From JAGQNK01 sp964573155 (GTDB taxonomy: Bacteria > Patescibacteriota > Saccharimonadia > Saccharimonadales > JAGQNK01): a stretch of 23,720 nucleotides of DNA. The position numbers and the translations under genes were made by a program. The notes beneath the pieces were generated by a model that worked only from the letters and a program-made list of their open reading frames with translations, made no database searches and was not told the origin of the DNA. The stretch covers positions 1 through 23,720 of the forward strand of contig CAZNIN010000012.1 of assembly GCA_964573155.1 (NCBI GenBank), in the 5' to 3' direction. Positions within the stretch are counted from its first letter, which is position 1, and each line of letters begins with the position of its first letter. Shown piece by piece: positions 7,415 through 14,767 of the stretch.

Positions 7415-7806
7415 TGGCCTATCCCCAGCACGCCTATGAGTGAGCTTAGTTCAACATCTCGGTTTGCATTACCGTCCCTGTAGGAAACAGTTACGTCAAC
7501 TCGTTTGATGCCTGGCGTTGGTTCACTGACGGAAACCGAACCGCTACGAGGCTCCGGCAGAGAGCTAGGCAGCTCGCCAGTGAAGTCGATAACAGTGTCA
7601 TTTTCCAGTGCATTGTAGTGGTTGTTCCTGAGTTCTTCGATTTTCTTTTCACCTGCGCGGGTCGCGGTTTCGAGAAGCCGTGTCTTGCGCTGGGTCTTTT
7701 CGATAGCTATGTACAGACTTGTGACACCGATGGCCATGAGGCTTATGATAACAATAGCCACAATCAGTTCGACAAGCGTGAAACCATGTTCGTTTTTATG
7801 TGTCAT
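7411..7806 (-). CDS. PilV/PulI-like minor prepilin
   Basis: 131 residues with leader EHG8|FTLVELIVAIVIISLMAIGV and Glu at +5 (E13). The second part of the helix, AIEKTQRKTRLLETATRAGEK in part, is followed by a KIEELRN segment as in PilV/GspI-type minor pilins, then a short beta domain. It is the first gene after the terminator-like hairpin that follows the major pilin and starts the minor-pilin sub-operon (PilV-, PilW-, PilX-like order). Its stop overlaps the next start (ATGA). No SD is obvious. Translation probably depends on read-through of the hairpin or a promoter I could not identify. Confidence 0.85.
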   Translation of the reverse strand: MTHKNEHGFTLVELIVAIVIISLMAIGVTSLYIAIEKTQRKTRLLETATRAGEKKIEELRNNHYNALENDTVIDFTGELPSSLPEPRSGSVSVSEPTPGIKRVDVTVSYRDGNANRDVELSSLIGVLGIGQ

Positions 7807-7830
7807 GCTTATGGTTATTTTAGCACAAAG

Positions 7831-7869
7831 AAAAACCAGCCTCGGGTACGAGGCTGGTTTTTTAAACGA
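7831..7869 (-). terminator. Rho-independent terminator after the major pilin gene
   Basis: A perfect 14-bp stem (7831-7844 with 7849-7862) and a 4-nt loop contain the GC-rich core CCAGCCTCG/CGAGGCTGG flanked by A and T runs, so it could work in both directions. On the minus strand it lies 9 bp beyond the pilin stop and ahead of the minor prepilin genes, and would let pilin mRNA exceed downstream mRNA. Confidence 0.9.
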
Positions 7870-7877
7870 GCGTTTTT

Positions 7878-8255
7878 TTAGTTTACGCTGTTGATAACGT
7901 AGTTACCATTGGTTGCGTCTGGATCACTGTCGTTTTCCAGATCTGCGGTCAAAGTGTAGTCAGACTGGTCGGTCGTAGTATATGTATATGTATTATTTCT
8001 GGGATCAGTCGTGTCCTCAGTTGATGCGCCAATATCTGTAGACCAGCTTGCAGCAGCAGGATATTGACCATTATCATTAAAGTATGTCTCAAGCTTTTGC
8101 TGCAAGTTCTTGAGATCATTCTTGCGTTCTGTGTCGCGACCGCGTGCTTGTGCGGCGAACAGGTTTGGTAGCGCCAAAGCGACCAGGATACCAATGATTA
8201 CGATTACAACCAATAGTTCGATGATTGTAAAACCTTTTTGATTCTTTTTAAGCAT
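7878..8255 (-). CDS. Major type IV pilin (GspG/PilA-like)
   Basis: 125 residues: leader LKKNQKG8|FTIIELLVVIVIIGILVALALP with Glu at +5 (E13), continuing AQARGRDTERKNDLKNLQQKLE, then the YFNDNGQYP segment that is a hallmark of small GspG-like pilins in Patescibacteria and Gram-positives. No cysteines, so no disulfide D-region. It is a single gene flanked by its own consensus promoter upstream and a strong hairpin downstream, with an AAGGAG SD (8264-8269) 8 nt before the ATG, the best ribosome site in the pilus locus. These features indicate high expression, as expected for the main fibre subunit assembled by PilB and PilC. Confidence 0.92.
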   Translation of the reverse strand: MLKKNQKGFTIIELLVVIVIIGILVALALPNLFAAQARGRDTERKNDLKNLQQKLETYFNDNGQYPAAASWSTDIGASTEDTTDPRNNTYTYTTTDQSDYTLTADLENDSDPDATNGNYVINSVN

Positions 8256-8303
8256 TTATACCACTCCTTAAAATGCGGTTTTTACTTTTTTAGTAATACC
8301 TCT

Positions 8304-8332
8304 AAAGTAACTGCTTACGTTTGTATTGTCAA
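8304..8332 (-). promoter_or_regulatory. Promoter of the major pilin gene
   Basis: On the minus strand, a perfect TTGACA (8332-8327) is followed by 17 nt and TACTTT (8309-8304). It lies between the pilC stop and the pilin start, 48 nt before the ATG, with a strong SD after it. The -35 is consensus; the -10 keeps T1, A2 and T6. Confidence 0.7.
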
Positions 8333-8338
8333 CAATGA

Positions 8339-9547
8339 TTATACCGATCCCTGTAGGGCAAAGATGGGGCCTAGAACGCTTAGTACGATCAGACCGACTA
8401 CGCTACCGAGCCCAACAATCATGATTGGTTCGATGATTGAAGCAAGACTGTCTACGACGGTATCAACTTCTTGTTCGTAAAAGTCAGCCACCTTCTCTAG
8501 TACGGTGTCGAGTTGTCCGGTTTCTTCACCGACCGCTGACATTTGGATAATAATCTGAGGCATGACATGGCTTTCATTCAGACTGTCGGATATGTTACTG
8601 CCATTACGAATTCGTACGATGCTATCCTGAATACCCTTCTTGATAACTTCGTTGCCGAGTGAACCACTGGTGACATTGAGCGCTTCAAGTACTGAAACAC
8701 CGGCTGCGGCCAAAGAGCTGAATGTCCGCGCGAAGCGAGCAATATTGACCTTCATAATAATTTTGCCAAATATCGGTACCTTTAAGAGGAGCTTGTGAAA
8801 GTTGTATTTGCCGCTTGGAGTTTTGGTGTATCGGCGAAAAAAGATAAATCCGACTATCAAACCCACAATAATGATAGGCCAGCCCTTCACCAGAAAATCA
8901 CTCAAGCCAAGGACAACCTTGGTGTAAATAGGAAGCTCCACGTCATTTTCCTTTAGGATGCCTGCAAGCTTGGGGATAACTCCGGTCAGCAGAAACCCGA
9001 CAGCACCAACAGCCACCAAGGTGACAACAACAGGATAGATCATGGCACTCTTCATTTTGGCTTTCATTTGGCTATCTTTTTCCACCTGGTTGGCAAGACG
9101 TATAAGTATTTGGTCGAGGATACCACCTGCTTCGCCAGCTCGAACCATGTTCACATATACTTCTGAAAAAATATTTGGGTGTTTTTCCATAGAGTCGGAT
9201 AGCTGTGACCCTCCCTGAACGTCGGCCACAACTTGGTCGAGTGCTTCCTTGAGATTTGCTGATTCTGATTGCTCACGAAGCGTAGTGAGCGCGCGAAGAA
9301 TTGGCACGCCGGCGTTAATCATTGTCGAAAACTGCCGCGTAAAGATAACGAGATCCTTTGGCTTAACGCCCTTTTTGCCAGGCAACTTAATATTCATGTT
9401 CATGCCAGTATTAGCCTGTTTTACTACAATGGGCTTCATGCCTCTTTGTTTGAGCAAGCTCGCGGCAGCTTCCTGCGTATTGGCGGTAATCGTGCCTTTT
9501 TGTGTTTCACCGGATTTTGTTTGGGCGGTGTAATTGAATGACGCCAT
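8339..9547 (-). CDS. pilC: PilC/GspF, type IV pilus inner membrane platform protein
   Basis: 402 residues, standard length. The N-terminal FNYTAQTKSGETQKGTI block is typical of PilC/GspF. Two repeated T2SSF domains follow, the first with FTRQFSTMINAGVPILRAL and MVRAGEAGGILDQIL, the second with FARTFSSLAAAGVSVLEAL and MSAVGEETGQLDTVL. Three membrane segments lie at about 170-190, 218-238 and 375-397. PilC is the rotor-like platform that PilB turns to insert pilins. The start follows the pilB stop by 2 nt, so the two are co-transcribed. The pilin promoter lies immediately downstream. Confidence 0.97.
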   Translation of the reverse strand: MASFNYTAQTKSGETQKGTITANTQEAAASLLKQRGMKPIVVKQANTGMNMNIKLPGKKGVKPKDLVIFTRQFSTMINAGVPILRALTTLREQSESANLKEALDQVVADVQGGSQLSDSMEKHPNIFSEVYVNMVRAGEAGGILDQILIRLANQVEKDSQMKAKMKSAMIYPVVVTLVAVGAVGFLLTGVIPKLAGILKENDVELPIYTKVVLGLSDFLVKGWPIIIVGLIVGFIFFRRYTKTPSGKYNFHKLLLKVPIFGKIIMKVNIARFARTFSSLAAAGVSVLEALNVTSGSLGNEVIKKGIQDSIVRIRNGSNISDSLNESHVMPQIIIQMSAVGEETGQLDTVLEKVADFYEQEVDTVVDSLASIIEPIMIVGLGSVVGLIVLSVLGPIFALQGSV

Positions 9548-9549
9548 CT

Positions 9550-11364
9550 TTAATTGTCCCCGGTTGTCGTTACGCGCAGAATTTCTTCTATAGATGTCTG
9601 GCCACGCAAGGCTTTAACAAAACCGTCCAGCTGCATGGTAACCATACCTTCTTTTATGGACTGATTCTGGATGTCGTTACTGGTGGCGTTTGCGACGATG
9701 AGCTTCTGTACATCCTGTGAGTTGGCCAAGACTTCATAAATACCGACGCGACCCTTATAGCCGGTGTGGTTGCATGCTTCACAGCCGCCGTCATGAACTT
9801 TCCAGAGCCGGGTGATCTTTGATGGAGTTGTGCTCAGATCGTCGGTTTTGGCGGACTTTCCCACATTCGCCTTGCCGATACCGCCAGCAAGTGCTTGTTT
9901 CTCTAGCTCGTGTACGTGGTTCATGACAGTGCTGTTGTCTGTCTTAAAAATCTCAGCTACCTGTTTGAGTGTTGCGGCGTCCGGAGTATAAGACTCGCGG
10001 CAATCTGTACAGAGTCGCCGTACCAGTCGCTGACCTACGACAGCGCGTACGGTGCTGGCAATCAGAAAGGGCTCTAGCCCCATATCCAGCAAGCGCGGCA
10101 ACGTGGTGGCAGCATTGTTGGTGTGCAGTGTTGCAAAAACGAGGTGGCCGGTTAGGGCAGCCTGCACGGCCAGGCTGGCCGTTTCTATGTCACGAATTTC
10201 ACCGATCATAATGATATTTGGGTCCTGGCGCAACAGCGCTCGCAGACCATTGGCAAAAGTCATGCCGGCTTTGGCGTTCACCTGGGTCTGATTGGCGCCC
10301 GGAATTTTATATTCGACCGGGTCTTCAATGGTCGAAATATTGACCGACGGCTTATTGAGTTTGCTGAGGATGCTGAACAAGCTGGTGGATTTTCCAGAAC
10401 CCGTTGGACCAGTTACGAGGACCATACCGTGTGGCTGTGCAATGGCGTCATTGATGTTTTCTAATGCTATGCCCCAATAACCCAGTTCTTCAAGCGATAG
10501 GGCATTAGAGGATTCGCTTAGTATACGCATGACAACTTTTTCGCCCTCACTGATAGGCAGCGTAGAAACACGCAGTGCATACACTGCGCTGCCAATCTGG
10601 ATTTTGAATCGGCCATCTTGCGGTACACGGCGTTCATCGAGTTTTAGATTGGACAATATTTTGATGCGCGACACGAGGGCGCTATGGACTTTTTTTGGTA
10701 GTTTGTTGGCTTCTTTTAGAATGCCGTCGACGCGATATCGTACACTGATGTAACTGTCTCGTGGCTCGATATGAATGTCACTTGCTCCGGAACGAATTGC
10801 ATATTCGATCAGCAGGTTTACCGTCTGGGCTATGGGTGAATCTTCCGCAAGGTCTTCTTCGCTGACATCTTCTTCTTCGCTGTCTTCTTCGTCACTGGCG
10901 GTAACGACCTGTGTTAATTCGTTACTTATGCTGCCACGATATAAATCGAGGGCTGTGCGAATATCAGTGGAGGTCGCTACGTGGACTTTTAGGCCATCAC
11001 CGAGCTGCTTTTGGAGAAAGTTGACTGCCTGAATGTCATCGGGGTCCTCCATGGCAAGCAGCTTCGAGCCATCTTCGTCGATTCCAAAAAGTATCACACC
11101 GTATTGCTTGGCGATGCGTTCTGGAATGAGTTTCAGGACTTCGCGTTTGATCTCTTTGGCATTGACTGACGCGAAGGGGATATCAATTTCGGCAGCGTAT
11201 AATTTCGTAAGGTCTTTTTCTGAAACAACCTCATTTTTTATGACCAGATCTTGCAAGGGCTTCTTTTCGGCCTTTTCTTGTTCCTTGAGTTCGGCGAGTT
11301 TTTCGGGTGTTACCTTTTTCGCGGCCACCAGCAACTTTTCCACCAACGAGTCTGATATGCGCAT
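9550..11364 (-). CDS. pilB: PilB/GspE, type IV pilus extension ATPase
   Basis: 604 residues. It has an N-terminal MshEN-like domain (about 1-140), an acidic linker (DEEDSEEEDVSEEDLAED, about 158-175), then the secretion ATPase core. Core motifs are Walker A GPTGSGKST (about 319-327), Asp box EDPVEYKIPG, Walker B IIMIGEIRD (about 382-390) and His box GHLVFATLHTN. The tetracysteine zinc site that marks PilB rather than PilT is present as CTDC (about 451) and CEAC (about 527) before NHTGYKGR. It hydrolyses ATP in the cytoplasm to drive pilin polymerisation through PilC. It starts the locus, divergent from recA, with a -10 box 11 nt before the ATG and no SD. Confidence 0.97.
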   Translation of the reverse strand: MRISDSLVEKLLVAAKKVTPEKLAELKEQEKAEKKPLQDLVIKNEVVSEKDLTKLYAAEIDIPFASVNAKEIKREVLKLIPERIAKQYGVILFGIDEDGSKLLAMEDPDDIQAVNFLQKQLGDGLKVHVATSTDIRTALDLYRGSISNELTQVVTASDEEDSEEEDVSEEDLAEDSPIAQTVNLLIEYAIRSGASDIHIEPRDSYISVRYRVDGILKEANKLPKKVHSALVSRIKILSNLKLDERRVPQDGRFKIQIGSAVYALRVSTLPISEGEKVVMRILSESSNALSLEELGYWGIALENINDAIAQPHGMVLVTGPTGSGKSTSLFSILSKLNKPSVNISTIEDPVEYKIPGANQTQVNAKAGMTFANGLRALLRQDPNIIMIGEIRDIETASLAVQAALTGHLVFATLHTNNAATTLPRLLDMGLEPFLIASTVRAVVGQRLVRRLCTDCRESYTPDAATLKQVAEIFKTDNSTVMNHVHELEKQALAGGIGKANVGKSAKTDDLSTTPSKITRLWKVHDGGCEACNHTGYKGRVGIYEVLANSQDVQKLIVANATSNDIQNQSIKEGMVTMQLDGFVKALRGQTSIEEILRVTTTGDN

Positions 11365-11375
11365 AGTTATCTATC

Positions 11376-11381
11376 ATTATA
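11376..11381 (-). promoter_or_regulatory. -10 element for pilB
   Basis: A perfect TATAAT on the minus strand ends 11 nt before the pilB ATG (11364). The leader would be only a few nucleotides, and no SD is present. The -35 region at 17-bp spacing reads TTTTAA, a weak match. Confidence 0.55.
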
Positions 11382-11419
11382 TGGAAAATCATAACCATTT
11401 AAAAGTTGCGTTAGATATT

Positions 11420-11428
11420 TGCTATACT
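11420..11428 (+). promoter_or_regulatory. Extended -10 promoter of recA
   Basis: TGC-TATACT on the plus strand is an extended -10, about 60 nt before the recA ATG. No good -35 is seen. A short dyad (AGATAT 11413-11418, ATATCT 11430-11435) brackets the box. I see no LexA-type SOS box of a kind I know. Confidence 0.5.
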
Positions 11429-11488
11429 TATATCTGTAAACATTGTTTTGGTAACCGGGTGGAATAAGGGGTAAAGGACGGAATATTT

Positions 11489-12526
11489 ATGGCTGCAAAG
11501 AAAGAACCAAAGACCGAGGGTGCGCCAGAAGGCAAAGGCAAAGCGCTGAGCTTGGCCATGGAAACGATCGAAAAGCAGTTCGGCAAAGGCTCTATCATGA
11601 AGCTTGGCGAGGCGCACAAGACAGCAGTAGAGACCATACCGACTGGATCGCTCAGCCTTGATATTGCACTTGGTGGTGGGCTACCAAAAGGCCGCATCAT
11701 CGAGATTTATGGTCCGGAAAGTTCTGGAAAAACTACCCTGACATTACACGCCATCGCTGCAGTGCAAAAACAAGGCGGTACAGCTGCATTTATCGATGCT
11801 GAGCACGCTCTTGATCCCGCATATGCCAAGCGCATCGGCGTAGACATCGAGAACTTATTGATTTCCCAGCCGGATAACGGCGAGCAAGCATTGGAAATTG
11901 CTGAGACGCTGGTTCGTTCCAGCGCCGTTGATCTCGTTGTTGTTGACTCTGTTGCGGCGCTTGTACCAAGAGCTGAAATCGAGGGCGACATGGGCGATAG
12001 CCTGCCAGGCCTGCAGGCTCGTCTTATGAGCCAGGCGCTGCGAAAGCTGACCGGTGTGATTTCTCGCTCCAAGACGACCGTTATTTTCATCAACCAAATT
12101 CGTATGAAAATCGGTGTCATGTTCGGCAACCCCGAAACGACAACCGGTGGTAATGCACTGAAGTTCTACGCCAGTGCGCGTATGGACATACGTCGCATCA
12201 GTCAAATCAAAAAAGGCGAAGATATCATCGGTAACCGTACTCGTGTAAAGGTGGTTAAAAACAAGATTGCGCCGCCGTTCCGGGTAGCGGAGTTCGACAT
12301 CATGTACAACGAAGGTATCAGCAAGACAGGGGATGTGCTGGATCTTGCGACCGACCGCGGCATCGTCGAAAAGTCCGGTGCTTGGTTTGCCTACAACGAT
12401 GCCAAGATCGGCCAGGGTCGTGAGGCCACTAAGGAATACTTGAAAGCTAATCCAAAAGTATTGGACGAAATAGAGAAAAAAGTCCGCGAAGCCGAAAAAG
12501 CCGACATCGCCGCTAAGGAAAAATAA
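11489..12526 (+). CDS. recA: RecA recombinase
   Basis: 345 residues, normal length. Walker A GPESSGKTT (75-83), the MAW-region DAEHALDPAYAKRIGVD block, Walker B LVVVDSVAAL, the L1 loop region EGDMGDSLPGLQARLMSQALRKL, and the L2 region INQIRMKIGVMFGNPETTTGGNALKFYAS (in part) are all intact. The C-terminal tail is short and Lys/Glu-rich. RecA forms filaments on single-stranded DNA and catalyses strand exchange. An AAAGGA site (11473-11478) lies 10 nt before the ATG. It is followed by three genes on the same strand ending in recX, its usual regulator. No intein or truncation. Confidence 0.99.
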   Translation: MAAKKEPKTEGAPEGKGKALSLAMETIEKQFGKGSIMKLGEAHKTAVETIPTGSLSLDIALGGGLPKGRIIEIYGPESSGKTTLTLHAIAAVQKQGGTAAFIDAEHALDPAYAKRIGVDIENLLISQPDNGEQALEIAETLVRSSAVDLVVVDSVAALVPRAEIEGDMGDSLPGLQARLMSQALRKLTGVISRSKTTVIFINQIRMKIGVMFGNPETTTGGNALKFYASARMDIRRISQIKKGEDIIGNRTRVKVVKNKIAPPFRVAEFDIMYNEGISKTGDVLDLATDRGIVEKSGAWFAYNDAKIGQGREATKEYLKANPKVLDEIEKKVREAEKADIAAKEK

Positions 12527-12527
12527 T

Positions 12528-12761
12528 ATGACAGAGAAACTGCCGAGCGAAGCGTCCTCCTCAGAAGTCGGTTACGGTGTGGTAAGACCGATGCTTCTTC
12601 CTGGTGTTGAGGTAAGCGCAATCGAGGCTGCGAAATACGACGAGGCGACCCCACAAGAAGAAGCCGACTTCCAGCAGGCACTAGCGCGAATCCGCGAAGC
12701 AGAGAGACAAGCTGCGATAGAAGGGCAAAGAATAATTCTAGGTGAAAGCAGCTCGGAGTAG
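12528..12761 (+). CDS. Hypothetical 77-aa protein between recA and the hydrolase gene
   Basis: The ATG follows the recA stop by one base and the stop precedes the next ATG by 3 bp, so it fits the operon tightly. The protein is acidic at both ends with Ser/Glu-rich tails. Its centre (about 40-68) is a predicted amphipathic helix rich in Gln, Ala, Arg and Glu (EEADFQQALARIREAERQ). No membrane segment, signal or motif is recognised. Codon use looks like that of its neighbours. A real gene is likely because without it there would be a 238-bp gap in a tightly packed operon; its function is unknown. Confidence 0.6.
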   Translation: MTEKLPSEASSSEVGYGVVRPMLLPGVEVSAIEAAKYDEATPQEEADFQQALARIREAERQAAIEGQRIILGESSSE

Positions 12762-12764
12762 ACA

Positions 12765-13340
12765 ATGAAGAAAGCGGTATTGCTGCACGGCACTGATGGT
12801 AGCCCATCAGATATATGGTTTCCCTGGTTGCATAACAAATTCAAAGATGCAGGGTACGAGATTTTTGCCCCGACACTGCCCGATAATCACACCCCGAGTA
12901 TCGAAACGTACGAACGTTTCCTGAGAGATTCAGGGTGGGATTTTACCGACAGTATTATGGTTGGTCATTCGTCGGGTGCAACCACCATCCTCAACTTGCT
13001 GTCGCAAAACTGGTTCCCAAATATCAAAGCAGCTGTTCTTGTCGGTGCATTTTTGAACGAGAAATGGACTAAAACTGCAGACTGGAGCGAGGACGGGCAG
13101 TTCGATAATCTTTTCTTGGATCATTACGACGTAGATGTGCTGCACAAAAAAGCAGAGAAGTTCTATTTCATACATGGTGACAATGACCCATACTGCGATA
13201 TTGATGACGCAAAGAAACTTTGTGGTGAGCTGAACGGAAAATTTACCACGATAGAAAATGGACATCATTTAGGCGACAGCTCCGGATTAACAGAATTACC
13301 TCAGATCATAGAAGCCCTACGCACTGATGGTTATTTATAA
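12765..13340 (+). CDS. RBBP9/YdeN-like alpha/beta serine hydrolase
   Basis: 191 residues. The beta-strand KKAVLLHGTDGSP opens a compact alpha/beta hydrolase. The nucleophile elbow is GHSSG with S69. The acid is probably the Asp in FYFIHGDNDPYC, and the histidine lies in ENGHHLG, giving a full Ser-Asp-His triad. Short length and the LHG...W...L pattern match the RBBP9/YdeN group, cytoplasmic serine hydrolases of mostly unknown substrate. It lies between the recA-linked 77-aa gene and recX, probably in one transcript, with no obvious functional link to recombination. Confidence 0.85.
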   Translation: MKKAVLLHGTDGSPSDIWFPWLHNKFKDAGYEIFAPTLPDNHTPSIETYERFLRDSGWDFTDSIMVGHSSGATTILNLLSQNWFPNIKAAVLVGAFLNEKWTKTADWSEDGQFDNLFLDHYDVDVLHKKAEKFYFIHGDNDPYCDIDDAKKLCGELNGKFTTIENGHHLGDSSGLTELPQIIEALRTDGYL

Positions 13341-13343
13341 TTA

Positions 13344-13949
13344 ATGAAAATCACGGCTATCAAGCAACAAGTGAAGCGGCAGGATCGGTATTCCATCTAC
13401 ATCGATAGCAAATACCTTTTCTCTTTTTCGCAAAGTGAGCTTTTGGGCTCAGGTATCAAAGTAGGTCAGGAGCTGTCGGAAGCAGAGTTGGCTGAGCTTC
13501 AGAGCTCTGCAGTGGTAGATAAGGCATATGACCGAGCGCTGAACCTTATATCGCATAGACCGAGGAGCGAGTGGGAAATCCGTGACTACCTGAGGCGAAA
13601 AGACTTGACAGACCATGTTATTAGCATAGTTGTCAACAGGCTGACAGAGAGGGGCTATTTGGACGATGCCGACTTTGCAAAGCGGTGGGTGGCAACGCGC
13701 CGGCTGCTCAAAAGCACCAGCAAACGTCGGCTTGCCCAAGAGCTCCGGCAAAAGCGCATAAAGGACGAAATTATACGTGAGGTACTGGCAGAAGACGAGA
13801 CCGATGAACGTCAGGTGCTGCGCGAACTGATCGAACGCAAGCGCAAACAATCCAAATACCAGGACAACATAAAACTGATGCAATACCTGTCGCGGCAAGG
13901 TTTCAACTACGATGATATCAAATCTGCATTAGAGAGTAATGAAGAATGA
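13344..13949 (+). CDS. recX: RecX, regulator of RecA
   Basis: 201 residues with the RecX three-helix repeats: ALNLISHRPRSEWEIRDYLRRKD (in part), then VVNRLTERGYLDDADFAKRWVATR and LAQELRQKRIKDEIIREVL, and a last repeat near the C-terminus (LMQYLSRQGFNYDDIKSAL). An N-terminal beta-rich region of about 50 residues (ITAIKQQVKRQDRYSIYID in part) is common in Gram-positive-type RecX. RecX binds the RecA filament groove and inhibits or modulates it. Position downstream of recA supports the call. It starts 3 bp after the hydrolase stop and ends 8 bp from the convergent ABC permease gene, with no terminator hairpin between. Confidence 0.93.
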   Translation: MKITAIKQQVKRQDRYSIYIDSKYLFSFSQSELLGSGIKVGQELSEAELAELQSSAVVDKAYDRALNLISHRPRSEWEIRDYLRRKDLTDHVISIVVNRLTERGYLDDADFAKRWVATRRLLKSTSKRRLAQELRQKRIKDEIIREVLAEDETDERQVLRELIERKRKQSKYQDNIKLMQYLSRQGFNYDDIKSALESNEE

Positions 13950-13957
13950 ACTTGTAG

Positions 13958-14767
13958 CTAGCTTGGCGTTCGGCTGCGGAACAGCTTGATTGATATCGCA
14001 ACGCTTACTATCAAAATTCCGAGACACCACGCCAAAGCTTTCCAGCCGTAGCTACCGACAGGTGTGCCAACAAGGAGAGCTCGAATGGCTTCGATAACCT
14101 GTGTGACTGGTTGGTTTTCGGCAAAGATACGCAGGTACTTCGGCATGCCATCGGTTGGTACGAAGGCACTCGAAGCAAAGGTGATTGGGAAAACAAACAC
14201 GAATGTCATCCATTGCACGGCTTCGATGCTCTTGGCTAGCAGACCCATGATGGCAGATAGCCAGGACATAGCGAAAGTGAATAGCAGCAGAATTGCAAAT
14301 ACAAGGAGCCATTCCCAGGCATTTGCTTGCGGGCGAAATCCCACAGCCAGTCCAACAAGAATCATGATGATACTAGAAACGGTATTGCGAACCAGATCAG
14401 ATACCGTATGACCAACGAGTACGGCTGAAGGTAACATCGGCAAAGACTTAAAGCGGTCGACGATGCCACGTTGCATATCTGTTGCAATACCTATGGCAGT
14501 ATAACTGGCCCCAAATGCGGCACTCTGGACCAGGATACCGGCAACCAAGAAGTTCACATATGTCGTACCGCCTGTGTTGATGGCGCCTCCGAAGACATAG
14601 CGAAACAGCAACATAAACATGATCGGCTGGAAAGCGACGGCGAGTAATTGGTCAAAATTTTTGATGATGTGCTTGGCGCTGCGTACGATGAGTACACCGC
14701 AGTTGCTGAGCGCCCAATAAAGCTCAGAATGTTGCTGGGTCTTGAAAGCTGTTGCTGGCTCGGCCAT
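13958..14767 (-). CDS. ABC-2 type exporter permease (DrrB-like)
   Basis: 269 residues with six predicted membrane helices and the ABC2 permease pattern: an N-terminal amphipathic stretch LIVRSAKHIIKNFDQLLAV, then FQPIMFMLLFRYVFGGAI, VNFLVAGILVQSAAFG, and a late block FASSAFVPTDGMPKYLRIFAENQPVT (in part) conserved in DrrB-type permeases. It should form the membrane channel for the ATPase encoded just upstream. The two genes overlap by one base (TAATG), so translation is coupled. The substrate cannot be read from sequence; relatives export drugs, lipids or glycopolymer precursors. Confidence 0.9.
   Translation of the reverse strand: MAEPATAFKTQQHSELYWALSNCGVLIVRSAKHIIKNFDQLLAVAFQPIMFMLLFRYVFGGAINTGGTTYVNFLVAGILVQSAAFGASYTAIGIATDMQRGIVDRFKSLPMLPSAVLVGHTVSDLVRNTVSSIIMILVGLAVGFRPQANAWEWLLVFAILLLFTFAMSWLSAIMGLLAKSIEAVQWMTFVFVFPITFASSAFVPTDGMPKYLRIFAENQPVTQVIEAIRALLVGTPVGSYGWKALAWCLGILIVSVAISIKLFRSRTPS

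Noticed and set aside
11365..11488. SOS (LexA) box in the recA-pilB intergenic region
   Set aside because: I searched for E. coli-type CTGT-n8-ACAG and Bacillus-type GAAC-n4-GTTC patterns and saw neither.
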